From: Candidatus Microbacterium phytovorans
GTDB taxonomy: Bacteria > Actinomycetota > Actinomycetes > Actinomycetales > Microbacteriaceae
Direction of reading: 5' to 3'
Assembly (NCBI GenBank): GCA_029202445.1
Contig: CP119321.1
Location: 2,418,001 to 2,482,000 of the forward strand
DNA length: 64,000 nt
Shown here: piece by piece, positions 1 to 8,256 of the stretch
Numbering within the stretch: position 1 is the stretch's first letter
Layout of the letters: every line of letters starts with the position of its first letter
Position numbers and translations under genes: made by a program
The notes under the pieces: model-generated
Seen by the model: the letters and a program-made list of their open reading frames with translations, nothing else
The model's database searches: none
What the model was told of the DNA's origin: nothing

Positions 1-23
1 GCTGAAGAAAGTAGTGTGAACGA

Positions 24-278
24 GTGCTGGTTCTGACGAGGCGGATCGGTGAGCGCGTGCTCATCGGCGACGACATCGAGCTCACGATCGTCGAGATCAA
101 GGGCGACAGCGTGCGGCTCGGCATCCAGGCTCCGCGCGAGACCCGCATCCAGCGCGCCGAGATCGTCGCGGCCGTCGAGTCCGAGAACCGGGCCGCCGTG
201 CAGTCGCCCGCCGCCACGCAGGACGCGCTCCAGCGCGCGCTGAACGGCCGGCGCGATCCTGCCGCGCCGGCCGACTGA
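24..278 (+). CDS. csrA: Carbon storage regulator CsrA
   Basis: RNA-binding dimer of the CsrA/RsmA family, which binds GGA motifs in mRNA leaders and changes translation; in Gram-positives it is usually paired with FliW and controls flagellin. The N-terminus MLVLTRRIGERVLIGDDI and the GDSVRLGIQAPRE segment are the family signature. At 84 residues it is longer than the usual 60-70; the last 25 or so residues are an Ala-rich tail outside the conserved fold. The GTG start gives exactly the conserved first residues. The gene sits at the window edge, so a flagellar cluster to the left is an inference. Identity is near certain; the target is not visible. Confidence 0.95.
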   Translation: MLVLTRRIGERVLIGDDIELTIVEIKGDSVRLGIQAPRETRIQRAEIVAAVESENRAAVQSPAATQDALQRALNGRRDPAAPAD

Positions 279-294
279 GCGTCTCTGCGCTCCT

Positions 295-356
295 GATCAG
301 GAGGCCGACCCCGATCAGGAGGCCGACCCCGATCAGGAGGCCGACCCCGATCAGGA
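295..356. repeat. 18-bp tandem repeat, 3 full copies plus 8 bp, across the stop of the zinc lipoprotein gene
   Basis: Unit GATCAGGAGGCCGACCCC at 295-312, 313-330 and 331-348, then GATCAGGA at 349-356. It fills the csrA/zinc-lipoprotein convergent gap and includes the lipoprotein stop codon (351-353). Because the unit is 18 bp, each copy supplies another in-frame TGA on the minus strand. The first copy overlaps the 12-bp palindrome TCCTGATCAGGA (291-302). Confidence 0.95.
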
Positions 357-1424
357 CGCCAGCGCCGCCTCGAGATCGTCGATGTTCTGCGCCATCCACG
401 TGAGGTAGGACTGCCCGTCGGGGAGGATCTCCGAGAACTCCACGACGGGGATGCCGGCGGCCTCCGCCGTCTGGATCACCTGCGTCGTCTCGGCGCCACC
501 GGTCTGCGCGTTCACGATGACGGCGCGCACGTCGCCGGCGTCGATCAGCCGCGTGGCCTCGAGGAGCGTCGCGGGCGGAACGTCCTGGCCTTCTTCGACC
601 GCCTCGCTGAAGGCTTCCGGCGTCACGTTCTCGAGTCCGGCGGCGGCCGTCAGGTAGAGGGGCACCGGTTCGGTCACGAAGATCTTGTCGCCCTCGTGGG
701 CGGCGGCGACGTCGGCGAGCGACGTCTCCAGGTCGCCGATGCCCGCGACGAAGTCCGCCAGGCCGCTGTCGAACGTCGCCTTCTCGCCCGGGACCAGCTC
801 GGTGAGCTCCTCCGCGATGGCCTCCGCGACGTGCTCGATGGTGTGCGGGTCGTACCAGACGTGCTCGTTGAAGCCCTCGACGTGGTCGTGGCCCGCGTGA
901 TCGTCGCCCTCGGCGTGGTCGTCGGTCGCGGCATCCTCGGTCGCCGTGTCGTCGGTCGCCGTGTCGTCGTGGTCGTCGCCGTGGTCGTCGCCCTCGGCGT
1001 GGTCGTGGCCTTCGTTCTCGGGCCAGTCGTGCGAGTACTCGGCGGCGGTGATGACGTGCGCGGTCGAGCCGGACGCATCGATGAGACCGTCGATGAAGGC
1101 GTCGTAGCCGCCGCCGTTCTCGATGATGAGGTCGGCGCGGGAGACGGTGAGCTGGTCGCTCGCGGATGCCTCGTACGAGTGCGGGTCCTGGCTCGTCGAG
1201 CTGATGATCGACGTCACCTCGACGGCATCCCCCGCGATCGCGCGCACGATGTCGCCGTAGACGCTCGTCGAGGCGACGACCTGCACGGCCCCGTCATCCG
1301 ACGCGTCGGTCGGCGTCGACGCGCAGCCGGCGAGGACGAGGGCGGCCCCGCCGAGCAGCGCGCCGGGAATGAGCGTCTTCCGCAGGGTGAGGGTCTTCGA
1401 GGGGGTGTGGATCTTCCGGGCCAT
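351..1424 (-). CDS. Zinc ABC transporter substrate-binding lipoprotein (ZnuA/TroA-like), orphan
   Basis: Cell-surface metal-binding lipoprotein of the cluster A-I family that delivers Zn (or Mn) to an ABC permease. Residues 1-35 form a lipoprotein signal with lipobox LVLAGC. A His/Asp-rich loop (about residues 140-185, repeated HDH, DDH and AEGDDH motifs) followed by EHVWYDPH is typical of zinc-specific members. Further ligands include the HSYEAS region and the C-terminal half. No permease or ATPase gene is adjacent: the next genes upstream are sugar transporter subunits, so it must work with components encoded elsewhere or act as a scavenger. A Fur/Zur-type palindrome lies 21 bp upstream of the ATG, implying zinc repression. 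Zinc specificity is inferred. Confidence 0.88.
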   Translation of the reverse strand: MARKIHTPSKTLTLRKTLIPGALLGGAALVLAGCASTPTDASDDGAVQVVASTSVYGDIVRAIAGDAVEVTSIISSTSQDPHSYEASASDQLTVSRADLIIENGGGYDAFIDGLIDASGSTAHVITAAEYSHDWPENEGHDHAEGDDHGDDHDDTATDDTATEDAATDDHAEGDDHAGHDHVEGFNEHVWYDPHTIEHVAEAIAEELTELVPGEKATFDSGLADFVAGIGDLETSLADVAAAHEGDKIFVTEPVPLYLTAAAGLENVTPEAFSEAVEEGQDVPPATLLEATRLIDAGDVRAVIVNAQTGGAETTQVIQTAEAAGIPVVEFSEILPDGQSYLTWMAQNIDDLEAALAS

Positions 1425-1444
1425 GCCCCGATCCTATGCACTAC

Positions 1445-1459
1445 TGATAATCATTCTCA
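1445..1459 (-). promoter_or_regulatory. Zur/Fur-family operator with overlapping promoter elements
   Basis: TGATAATCATTCTCA is a near-perfect 15-bp palindrome of the form TGA-N-AAT-N-ATT-N-TCA, the classic Fur-superfamily box. On the minus strand it lies 21-35 bp before the ATG; TTGAGA (-35-like) overlaps its far end and TAGGAT (-10-like, about 1431-1436) lies between box and gene. Bound repressor would block RNA polymerase. Assignment to Zur rather than Fur or Mnt rests on the His-rich zinc lipoprotein it controls. Confidence 0.75.
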
Positions 1460-1498
1460 AATCCCGAGCAAGCGGATGCCGGGTGGCATCCGTCCGCC

Positions 1499-2323
1499 TC
1501 AGCCCTTCAGCGACCCCTGCAGCAGAGCGGAGACGAACTGGCGCTGGAACACGAGGAAGACGATGAGCGTCGGGGTGAGGATGAGCAGCGATCCGGCGCA
1601 CAGGAGCGGGATGTCGGTGCCCCACTGCCCCTGGAACGCCCCGAGCGCGCCAGCCATCGTGCGCTGGGTCGGGTCGCTCACCAGCACCACCGCGAGCAGG
1701 AACTGGTTCCACGTCCACAGGAAGAGCAGGATCGCGAGCGAGCTGATCGCGGGCCTCGACAGCGGTACGTGGATGCGCCAGAAGAGCTGCCACGTCGTCG
1801 CGCCGTCGACCCGCGCCGCCTCCGAGAGCTCGGTCGGCATGTTGATGAAGTGCGCCCGCATCCACACGACCGCGAACGGCATGAACAGACCGATGAGCGG
1901 CAGGATGAGCGCCCACCGGGTGTTGAGGAGCCCCATGTCGCGGATCTGGTAGTACAGCGGCACGATGATGCCCTCGAGCGGCAGCGTCAGGCCAAGCAGG
2001 AACACGATGAACACCGCGCGTCCGCCCACGGGCCGCAGGTGTCCGAGCGCGAAGCCCGCGAGCGTCGCGATGAGGATCGCCACCGGCACCACCGCCAGCT
2101 CGATCAGCACACTCGACCAGAGCAGCTTCAGCATGTCGGCCGACTGGAACGCCAGCGCGAAGTTCTCCCAGTGCGGCGTCTCCGGCCAGGTCAGTCCCGG
2201 CGGATACGTGCCCTGCGGGTGAAGCGCCGTGATGAACAGGCTCACGAAGGGGACGATCGTCACCGCCATCAGGATGATGAGCAGGACCACTCCCAGCCAG
2301 CGTTCCCTCGCCGCGACGATCAT
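1499..2323 (-). CDS. Carbohydrate ABC transporter permease (MalG type)
   Basis: Inner-membrane subunit of a CUT1-family sugar importer, 274 aa with six predicted membrane segments. The EAA loop is visible as SEAARVDGATTWQLFWRIHV, the docking site for the ATPase. The ATG at 2323 overlaps the stop of the MalF-type gene by ATGA, so the two are translationally coupled. Last gene of the SBP-MalF-MalG set; no ATPase gene is present, so a shared MsiK-like ATPase encoded elsewhere is likely, as is usual for actinobacterial CUT1 systems. The substrate cannot be read from the sequence. Confidence 0.92.
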   Translation of the reverse strand: MIVAARERWLGVVLLIILMAVTIVPFVSLFITALHPQGTYPPGLTWPETPHWENFALAFQSADMLKLLWSSVLIELAVVPVAILIATLAGFALGHLRPVGGRAVFIVFLLGLTLPLEGIIVPLYYQIRDMGLLNTRWALILPLIGLFMPFAVVWMRAHFINMPTELSEAARVDGATTWQLFWRIHVPLSRPAISSLAILLFLWTWNQFLLAVVLVSDPTQRTMAGALGAFQGQWGTDIPLLCAGSLLILTPTLIVFLVFQRQFVSALLQGSLKG

Positions 2324-3291
2324 GATTCCTTCCCCCGCAGCAGGCGCTGCAGCGGCAGCACGACCAGCAGGACGAGCGCCATCAGAGTGAGGGCCAGCGC
2401 GGATGCCGTGCCGATCTCGCGGTCGAAGAACGCGAGGTAGTAGACCTGCAGACCCGGCACCAGCGTGCTGTTGCCGGGGCCTCCCTGCGTGGAGATGTAG
2501 ATGATGTCGAAGCTCGCGAGCGCCGCGATCACCGTGATGATGACGCACACGGCCAGCTCCTGCCGCACGCCGGGCAGCGTGATCGACACGAACTCGCGGA
2601 TGGGCCCGGCGCCGTCGATGCGCGCGGCCTCGTAGAGGCTCTGGTCGATCTTCGACATTCCGGCCAGCAGCAGGATGAGGCACAGGCCCACCGCCACCCA
2701 GGCGCCGATCACGCCGACGGCCGGGAGCGCCGTGTCGAAGTCGCCGAGCCACGCCCGCGCGAACGCGCCGAGGCCCACCGCGCGCAAGACCTCGTTGACC
2801 ATGCCGTTGCTGGAGAACTGCCAGCTCCACATGATGCCCGCGGCGACCAACGGGATCACCTGAGGAAGGAAGAGCACCGTGCGCGCGATGCCCGAGAGCC
2901 GGCTCGTCGCGATCCCTCGGATCACGTTGGCCGCGAAGAGGGCCAGGATCACGGGGACGATGCTGAAGTAGATGATCAGCTCGAACGCATTGAGGATCGA
3001 GCCGACGAGCTTCGGGTTCGTGAACACCTCGACATAGTTGGCGAGGCCGGCCCATGTCGCGGGCTGGATGCCGTTCCAGTCGTAGAGCGAGTACTGCGCC
3101 GTCAGGACGATCGGTCGCAGCACGAAGACGCCGTAGAAGAGCGCGGCGGGCAGCACCAGGAGGTACACCGGCAGCGACCGGAGCAACCGGCGGCGGCGCG
3201 GCGAGCGCCGGGCCGCCGCCGGGCGGGGGGAGGAAGGTGAGGGTGCTGCGCCGGCCTTCACCGGCGCAGCACCCTCGGGCAGACGGCTCAT
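2320..3291 (-). CDS. Carbohydrate ABC transporter permease (MalF type)
   Basis: Partner permease of the CUT1 importer, 323 aa: a 40-residue basic, Ala/Pro-rich cytoplasmic N-terminus followed by six membrane segments. The EAA motif appears as YEAARIDGAGPIREFVSITL about 100 residues from the C-terminus. It starts 4 bp after the solute-binding protein gene and overlaps the next permease by ATGA, so SBP, MalF and MalG form one transcription unit. Transcription is probably controlled by the LacI-type palindrome upstream of the SBP gene. Confidence 0.92.
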   Translation of the reverse strand: MSRLPEGAAPVKAGAAPSPSSPRPAAARRSPRRRRLLRSLPVYLLVLPAALFYGVFVLRPIVLTAQYSLYDWNGIQPATWAGLANYVEVFTNPKLVGSILNAFELIIYFSIVPVILALFAANVIRGIATSRLSGIARTVLFLPQVIPLVAAGIMWSWQFSSNGMVNEVLRAVGLGAFARAWLGDFDTALPAVGVIGAWVAVGLCLILLLAGMSKIDQSLYEAARIDGAGPIREFVSITLPGVRQELAVCVIITVIAALASFDIIYISTQGGPGNSTLVPGLQVYYLAFFDREIGTASALALTLMALVLLVVLPLQRLLRGKES

Positions 3292-3295
3292 CGGG

Positions 3296-4657
3296 TCAGC
3301 CGCCGACCTCTGCCTGGTAGTCCGCCTCGACCGCGCTCAGCAGGCCCGCGGCATCCTGCTTGCCGGCGACCAGCTGCTGGATGTTGGGCGTCCAGCTCTG
3401 GGCGTAGATCGATCCGGTGGCGTTCGCCAGGAAGTCCATCGCACCGTTCACCTCGTTGACCTGCGTGCCGGCGGCGAGCGTCGCGGCCGTCACCGAGTCG
3501 GCGTCGACCTCGGGCATGAACGCGTCGGCCGGACCCATCGGGTGCGAACCACCCACCTCGACGGTGATCGTGCGCGCCTTCTCGTCGGTGGCGACCCAAT
3601 CGAGGAAGAACGCCGCGCAGTCGGGGTTCTTCGCGCCCGCTGCGATGCCGTAGGTGAGCGGTGCGGACATGGCGCCGAACTGCGTGCCGCCCTCCTCGAG
3701 CGGCGGCATGAGGAAGAAGCCCGCCTTGCCGGCCATCTGGGTGTCGAGGTTGCCCGACTCCCAGTCGCCGTTGAAGATGAACAGGCTGTCGCCGCCGATG
3801 AAGCGGCTCATCATCTGCGAGTAGTCCATCGAGTTGACGTCGTCGGCGAAGTAGCCCGCTTCGACCCACTTCTGCAGGTGCTCCGCGGCGGCCAGGTTCT
3901 CGGGGGTGTCGATCGTGGCGCCCTCGGTGTGGAAGATCCAGTCGTTGAGCGGCTGGGTCGGTCCGTAGGAGGCCATGAGCGCCTGCAGCGGGAACATGAG
4001 TCCGCCGGTCGCGCCGCCGTTGAACTGCGCGATCGGCGTGATCCCGGCCTGCTTGGCGGCCTCGAGCGCGGCGTCGAGCTCATCGATCGTCTTGGGGGCC
4101 TCGCTCATGCCGATCTCGGCGGCGAGGTCCTTGTTGTAGAAGACGCCCGTCATCGAGAAGTTGAGTCCCATGGCGTACAGCGGGCCGTTGCCTCGGCGGC
4201 CCTCGTCGTCGACGCGCAGCTGGGCGAGCTGCGACTCCGGCCACTCGGTCCAGCCGAACTGCTCGGCGTACGGGTCGAGGTCGAGCAGAAGACCGCCCGA
4301 GGCGAGCTCGGACATCTGCGGCAAGCGCATGAGGTCGGGCGGGTTGTCCTGCAGCACGCGCGGAGCGTTCTGCGTGAGGACGGCGAACTGGTCCTCCCGC
4401 ACGTCGAAGGTGACGTTGGGGTACTGGGCCGTGAACTCGTCGAACAGCGCCTTCGGGAGGGGGAAGCCCGTCTCGATGTAGGCGCTCAGCACGACGTCGT
4501 CCGTGCCGCACGTCGCCTCCGCACCCGCGGCGGGCGCCGAGGACGTCGGCGCCGGGGTGCCGGAGCCGGGAGGGGCGCAGGCGGTGAGGCCGAGCGCGGC
4601 CACGGCGAGCAAAGCCCCTGCTGCCGGAATGGACCTGTGGGAACGTGATTGAGACAC
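3296..4657 (-). CDS. Extracellular sugar-binding lipoprotein of ABC importer
   Basis: Solute-binding protein (SBP family 1) of the CUT1 system. Lipoprotein signal with lipobox ALGLTAC at about residue 27, a Pro/Ser/Ala-rich linker, then a MalE-like two-lobed domain of about 415 aa. I chose GTG at 4657: a GGGAG ribosome site at 4664-4668 is spaced 6 bases from it but only 3 from the alternative TTG at 4660. A short palindrome (GAGACA-4-TGTCTC, 4651-4666) covers the start region. First gene of the transporter operon, directly downstream of the 4709-4730 operator. The ligand is probably an oligosaccharide, given the neighbouring glycosidase and esterase. Confidence 0.9.
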   Translation of the reverse strand: MSQSRSHRSIPAAGALLAVAALGLTACAPPGSGTPAPTSSAPAAGAEATCGTDDVVLSAYIETGFPLPKALFDEFTAQYPNVTFDVREDQFAVLTQNAPRVLQDNPPDLMRLPQMSELASGGLLLDLDPYAEQFGWTEWPESQLAQLRVDDEGRRGNGPLYAMGLNFSMTGVFYNKDLAAEIGMSEAPKTIDELDAALEAAKQAGITPIAQFNGGATGGLMFPLQALMASYGPTQPLNDWIFHTEGATIDTPENLAAAEHLQKWVEAGYFADDVNSMDYSQMMSRFIGGDSLFIFNGDWESGNLDTQMAGKAGFFLMPPLEEGGTQFGAMSAPLTYGIAAGAKNPDCAAFFLDWVATDEKARTITVEVGGSHPMGPADAFMPEVDADSVTAATLAAGTQVNEVNGAMDFLANATGSIYAQSWTPNIQQLVAGKQDAAGLLSAVEADYQAEVGG

Positions 4658-4708
4658 CAATGTCTCCCTTCGTCAAAAGGACTCGGGTCCGCGGGGAGTG
4701 CAATCCGC

Positions 4709-4730
4709 GGTGCTAAATCGACTTAGCACC
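4709..4730. promoter_or_regulatory. LacI-family operator 1 (22-bp palindrome)
   Basis: A 22-bp near-perfect palindrome with core GCTAAATCGACTTAGC. It lies 52 bp upstream of the SBP start and overlaps the stop codon (4713-4715) of the esterase gene. Same half-sites and same six-base spacing (GCTAA-6-TTAGC) as the second palindrome at 7035-7050 in front of the lacI-type gene, which argues that one regulator binds both. Confidence 0.8.
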
Positions 4731-5957
4731 CTCATCATGAGGGATGCCGTCGCCGCTGTCAACGGTTCCGACGACGATCTCGCGAAGCGCGTCGACGATG
4801 CGGGTGGCGCGAACATCCTCCCCCGCCTCCATCCGGTTCGTGAGGAACGCGAAACCCACCGACGCGTCGGGATCGGCGAACGCGACCTGCCCGCCCGCGC
4901 CGTCGTGGCCGAAGCCGCGCCGGGTCAGGTACCGTCGCGCGCCGCTGTCGAGCTGGAAGCCTGCGCCCCACCGCGGCCACGGCGGTGGCGCGGGGAAGAA
5001 CGGTTCGCCGGCCGACCGGAGCGCCGTCGCGATGCCGAGGGTCTCCGGTGCGAGCAGTCCGTCGCCGTTCGCCGTGGGGAGGGTCGCCGCCCACACCGAC
5101 GCGAGGGCGCGTGCCGTGGCGATGCCTCCGGCCCCGGGGATCTCGGCGCGCTGCACGACGGGATCGTTGAAGCCCTCGCCCGCGGGCGCCGCGGGGTCGT
5201 CGCCCACGAGCTCGCGCGGCAACGCGCCGCCCAGCGTCATCGCAACGCCGGGCCAGTCAGTGCCGCCCGCCGCGCGGGCGTCGGCCTCCTGCTGCGCCGT
5301 CAGCGCCGCCAGCGACGAGCCCACCGACATGTGAGCGACCCGCGGCAGGTGCTCTTCGGGCAAGCCGATCCAGCACTCGGCATCCACGGGGTCCGCCACG
5401 TACCGCCGGAAGGCCGCCCCGGGGCTCACGCCCGTGATCCGGCGGATCACTTCGCCGATGAGCCAGCCGTGCGTGATCGGGTGATACGCGTGCGCCTTAC
5501 CGGGTGTCCACAGCGGCGCCTGCCACGCCAGCCGATCGGCGATCAGTTCGCCGTCCGAGAGCATCTCCCGCGGGATCGGCGCCCGCGGCGCGGGGAGCCC
5601 CGCGCGATGCGCAAGCAGGTCGCCCACCGTCGTCTCGCCCTTGCCCTCCGCCTCGAACTCCGGCCAGTGCGCCGTCACGGGCGCCTCGTAGTCGAGCAGC
5701 CCCTCCTGCACGAGCCGCGCCGCGAGGATGGACATGAGCCCCTTGGTGCACGAGAACACGACGCTCAAGGTGTCGCGATCCCAGGGGCGACCGGTCCGCG
5801 CATCCGCGACTCCACCCCAGACGTCGACGACGAGCCGGCCCTCGTGGACGATCGCCAGTGCGGCTCCCGTGCTCGAGGGATCGTCGAACACGTCGCGGAA
5901 GGCATCCGCCACCGGCTCGTAGCCGGCATCCACGGTTCCCTGGATCACGGCGCTCAT
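4713..5957 (-). CDS. Serine hydrolase, beta-lactamase/esterase family VIII type
   Basis: Penicillin-binding-protein-like serine hydrolase, 414 aa, no signal peptide, so cytoplasmic. The nucleophile motif S-C-T-K is at residues 69-72 and the second-motif tyrosine is in KAHAYHPITHG (about residue 175); together these fit family VIII esterases (EstB-like) rather than true beta-lactamases. The C-terminal GFGHDGAGG resembles the third active-site motif. Start ATG overlaps the glycosidase stop by ATGA, and the stop lies inside operator 1. Co-transcription with a glycosidase and a sugar importer suggests removal of acyl groups from the imported sugar. Esterase activity is inferred from motifs; the natural substrate is unknown. 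Confidence 0.85.
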   Translation of the reverse strand: MSAVIQGTVDAGYEPVADAFRDVFDDPSSTGAALAIVHEGRLVVDVWGGVADARTGRPWDRDTLSVVFSCTKGLMSILAARLVQEGLLDYEAPVTAHWPEFEAEGKGETTVGDLLAHRAGLPAPRAPIPREMLSDGELIADRLAWQAPLWTPGKAHAYHPITHGWLIGEVIRRITGVSPGAAFRRYVADPVDAECWIGLPEEHLPRVAHMSVGSSLAALTAQQEADARAAGGTDWPGVAMTLGGALPRELVGDDPAAPAGEGFNDPVVQRAEIPGAGGIATARALASVWAATLPTANGDGLLAPETLGIATALRSAGEPFFPAPPPWPRWGAGFQLDSGARRYLTRRGFGHDGAGGQVAFADPDASVGFAFLTNRMEAGEDVRATRIVDALREIVVGTVDSGDGIPHDEGAKSI

Positions 5958-6937
5958 GCGCGTGACTCCGCGGCGACCGCGACGCAGCCCCGCTCGGCAT
6001 CCCAGCGCAGCGGGACGGGATCGCTGATGCGTCCGACGAAATCCGACCCGCTCCCGTTCTCGAACGCGAGCAGGACGGGATCGCCCGCGCGATCGTGGAC
6101 GATGCGACCGGCGTACAGTCCGTCGTCGACGAGCAGCCGGGAGCGCGACGGATCGAACGGTCCGGTGACCGCCTCGACGGGCAGCTGCCACACTCCGCCG
6201 CGCCCTCCGGAGCGGGCTCCGGCGAGAGCCCGCGCGTCGCACGAGAAGAGCAGGACGTCGACCCCGCTCACCCGCACGAGCTGCGGCACCTCGAGGTGCG
6301 TGAAGCCCGCCCCCGGTGCACTCAGGGGAGGTTGAACCTCCCAGTGCTCCAGATCGGCGGAGACGGCATGGCCGATGACGCCGCGGTCGTCGCCCAGGTC
6401 GTCGTCGCCTGCGTGGCGGCTTCCCGCGCGAGCCGTCACGAGCATGTGCCAGCCGTCGCCGTCGGGGTCGGGGAAGACCCACGGGTCGCGCCAGGCCTCC
6501 TCCCGCCACGTGCCGTCGGCGAGGGTCTCGTACCAGCGCGGGTCGGCGGTGACCACGGGATGCCGCGACGGCTCCCACGTGTGCAGGTTGCGCGAGGTGG
6601 CCACGCCGACCGACTCGATGTTCGCGATCGACTCCTCGCCGAGGAACCGCGAGCCGGTGTAGAACATGCGCCACAACCCGTCGCCGCCCCGGACGACACA
6701 GCCGGTCCACACCGCGGTCGCGTCGAACTCGCCGGGCCGGCCGGGCACGAGCACCGTTCCCAGATCGACCCATTCGCGCAGGTCGCGCGAGACGGCGTGT
6801 CCGATGCGGGCGTTCCGGTGGCGGAGCCGTTCGTCGCCGAGCGAGGTCGGGGCGTGCAGATAGAACAGGTGGTAGCGGTCGCCGTCGTCGGCGATCCAGA
6901 AGTCCCACACCCAGTGGTCTTCTCGTGCGAACGTCAT
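5954..6937 (-). CDS. Glycoside hydrolase, five-bladed propeller (GH32/GH43/GH68-like)
   Basis: Cytoplasmic 327-residue glycosidase, one catalytic domain with no signal peptide. Propeller-type motifs: WVWDFWIADDGDRYHLFYL near the N-terminus (nucleophile Asp in the WDFW turn), AWRDPWVFPD in the middle (RDP motif, transition-state Asp) and FTHLEVPQLV (probable acid/base Glu, equivalent to the EC motif of GH32). Sequence around 'HAVSRDLREWVDLG' is the repeated 'S.DL..W' blade motif. Fructan, sucrose or arabinan-type linkages are all possible. First gene of the minus-strand operon, divergent from the lacI-type gene, with operator 2 between them. Confidence 0.8.
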   Translation of the reverse strand: MTFAREDHWVWDFWIADDGDRYHLFYLHAPTSLGDERLRHRNARIGHAVSRDLREWVDLGTVLVPGRPGEFDATAVWTGCVVRGGDGLWRMFYTGSRFLGEESIANIESVGVATSRNLHTWEPSRHPVVTADPRWYETLADGTWREEAWRDPWVFPDPDGDGWHMLVTARAGSRHAGDDDLGDDRGVIGHAVSADLEHWEVQPPLSAPGAGFTHLEVPQLVRVSGVDVLLFSCDARALAGARSGGRGGVWQLPVEAVTGPFDPSRSRLLVDDGLYAGRIVHDRAGDPVLLAFENGSGSDFVGRISDPVPLRWDAERGCVAVAAESRA

Positions 6938-7034
6938 CGTGTCGATCCTGACCGGCGACGGAATGAGCGTCGCACGCCGTCACCCCGTAGAGTCGCGGGT
7001 GCGGCTGCCATCGTCGGCAGTCTCGACAGTTCCC

Positions 7035-7050
7035 GCTAAATGGGTTTAGC
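7035..7050. promoter_or_regulatory. LacI-family operator 2 in the divergent promoter region
   Basis: GCTAAATGGGTTTAGC, a 16-bp palindrome 98 bp upstream of the glycosidase start and 72 bp upstream of the regulator start. Half-sites match operator 1 (GCTAA-6-TTAGC). Position fits autoregulation of the LacI gene plus control of the divergent operon. Confidence 0.8.
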
Positions 7051-7121
7051 TAGAATGGTTCCGCGCGCTGCGCCGGATGTCAAGCGACACCGGTCCGCCG
7101 TGCGCCGTGAGGAGAGAGTCG

Positions 7122-8132
7122 ATGTCCAGCAAGCGCGCGACGCTCGCCGACGTGGCTCGTCTGGCCGGACTGTCGCCGACGTCGGCATCCATGATCCTCA
7201 ACGGCCGTCCCGGCACGCGCCTCTCGCAAGACGCCCATGACCGCGTCTTCGCCGCCGCCCAGGCGCTCGGCTACCGTCCCAACGTCGCGGCGCGGGGCCT
7301 GCGCACCGACAAGACGCTGACGATCGCGTTCATCTCCGACGTCGTCGCGACCACGCGGTTCGCGAGCGGCCTCATCCGCGGTGCCCTCGCCGCGGCCGAG
7401 CAGGCCAACCACGTGATGCTGGTGCTGGAGACCGGCGGAGACCCCGGGCGAGAGAGCGAGGCCGTCGAGGCCGTGCTCGACCGGCAGGTCGACGGCATCA
7501 TCTTCGCCAGCATGCGCGCACGGGAGTTCTTCGTCCCCGACCTGCCGCCGTCGACCGGGGTCGTGATGCTCAACGCGACAAACACCAAGCACCCCGCCGC
7601 CGTCCTCCCCGACGAGCACGGCGGCGGCCGGCGCGCCGTCGACCTGCTCGCCGACCGCGGGCACCGCTCGATCGCACTCCTCGGCCAGAACGACGACGTC
7701 GAGCGCGACCTCTTCCGCTCCGCCACCGTCGCCCGGCGCGTGGCCGGTATCCGCGAGGGGATGGCCGCACGCGGGTTGTCGTTCGTGGACGAGGTGTCCA
7801 TCTGGCTGTGGGAACCCGACGAGGGGTACCACGCGACCGTCGAGCTGCTCGCCCGGCATCCCGACATCGGCGCCATCCTGTGCATGAACGACCGACTCGC
7901 CTTCGGCGCGTACCAGGCCATCCTCGAATCGGGCCGGTCGATCCCCGACGACATCTCCCTCGTCTCGTTCGACAACGACGAGCTCGCCGCCTACCTCCGG
8001 CCGGGACTCACCACCGTCGCCCTGCCGCACGAGGCCATGGGTCGCCGCGCCGTGGAGATCCTGCTGTCGTCCGAGTCGCACGGCGAAACGCTGATCGAGA
8101 TGCCCGCCGTCATCCGCTCCTCGATCGCCTGA
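7122..8132 (+). CDS. LacI-family transcriptional regulator
   Basis: Sugar-responsive repressor, 336 aa. Residues 5-55 are the LacI helix-turn-helix plus hinge (TLADVARLAGLSPTSASM, then RPNVAARGLR), followed by a periplasmic-binding-protein-like effector domain ending in DNDELAAYLRPGLTTV. I chose ATG 7122 because the family starts directly before the HTH and a GGAGAG ribosome site lies at 7111-7116; an upstream in-frame start at 7077 would add 15 unconserved residues. Likely represses the divergent glycosidase-esterase operon and the importer through the two matching palindromes at 7035-7050 and 4709-4730. Confidence 0.92.
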   Translation: MSSKRATLADVARLAGLSPTSASMILNGRPGTRLSQDAHDRVFAAAQALGYRPNVAARGLRTDKTLTIAFISDVVATTRFASGLIRGALAAAEQANHVMLVLETGGDPGRESEAVEAVLDRQVDGIIFASMRAREFFVPDLPPSTGVVMLNATNTKHPAAVLPDEHGGGRRAVDLLADRGHRSIALLGQNDDVERDLFRSATVARRVAGIREGMAARGLSFVDEVSIWLWEPDEGYHATVELLARHPDIGAILCMNDRLAFGAYQAILESGRSIPDDISLVSFDNDELAAYLRPGLTTVALPHEAMGRRAVEILLSSESHGETLIEMPAVIRSSIA

Positions 8133-8171
8133 CCGCGCCGGCGCCGCCTTCGGCTCTGCGCGCGCCGCGGC

Positions 8172-8200
8172 TTGACGCGCCCTCCGCGCCTGGGGATAAT
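8172..8200 (+). promoter_or_regulatory. Strong sigma-70 type promoter of the PTS operon
   Basis: TTGACG at 8172-8177 and GATAAT at 8195-8200 separated by exactly 17 bp, the closest match to consensus seen in the window. Transcription would begin near 8207, just before the hairpin GGGACG-AAC-CGTCCC (8208-8222) and the antiterminator site. Confidence 0.75.
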
Positions 8201-8227
8201 GCTCCTCGGGACGAACCGTCCCTGTGA

Positions 8228-8256
8228 GGATTGCTACTGCTCGGCAGGCGAGACCT
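8228..8256 (+). promoter_or_regulatory. Ribonucleic antiterminator (RAT) site for BglG/LicT protein
   Basis: GGATTGCTACTGCTCGGCAG continuing GCGAGACCT matches the RAT consensus (GGATTGTTACTG, then GGCAGGCAAAACCT) at nearly all positions. Its 3' end overlaps the left arm of the terminator at 8251-8285, the arrangement in which a BglG/LicT dimer stabilises the RAT hairpin and stops the terminator forming. The cognate antiterminator is encoded in the same operon (10345-11244). Confidence 0.88.

Noticed and set aside
4698..6335. Long plus-strand open frame of 545 codons opposite the esterase and glycosidase genes
   Set aside because: It is the antisense of two genes with clear catalytic motifs, has an Arg-rich composition typical of GC-rich antisense frames, and shows no family match or ribosome site.
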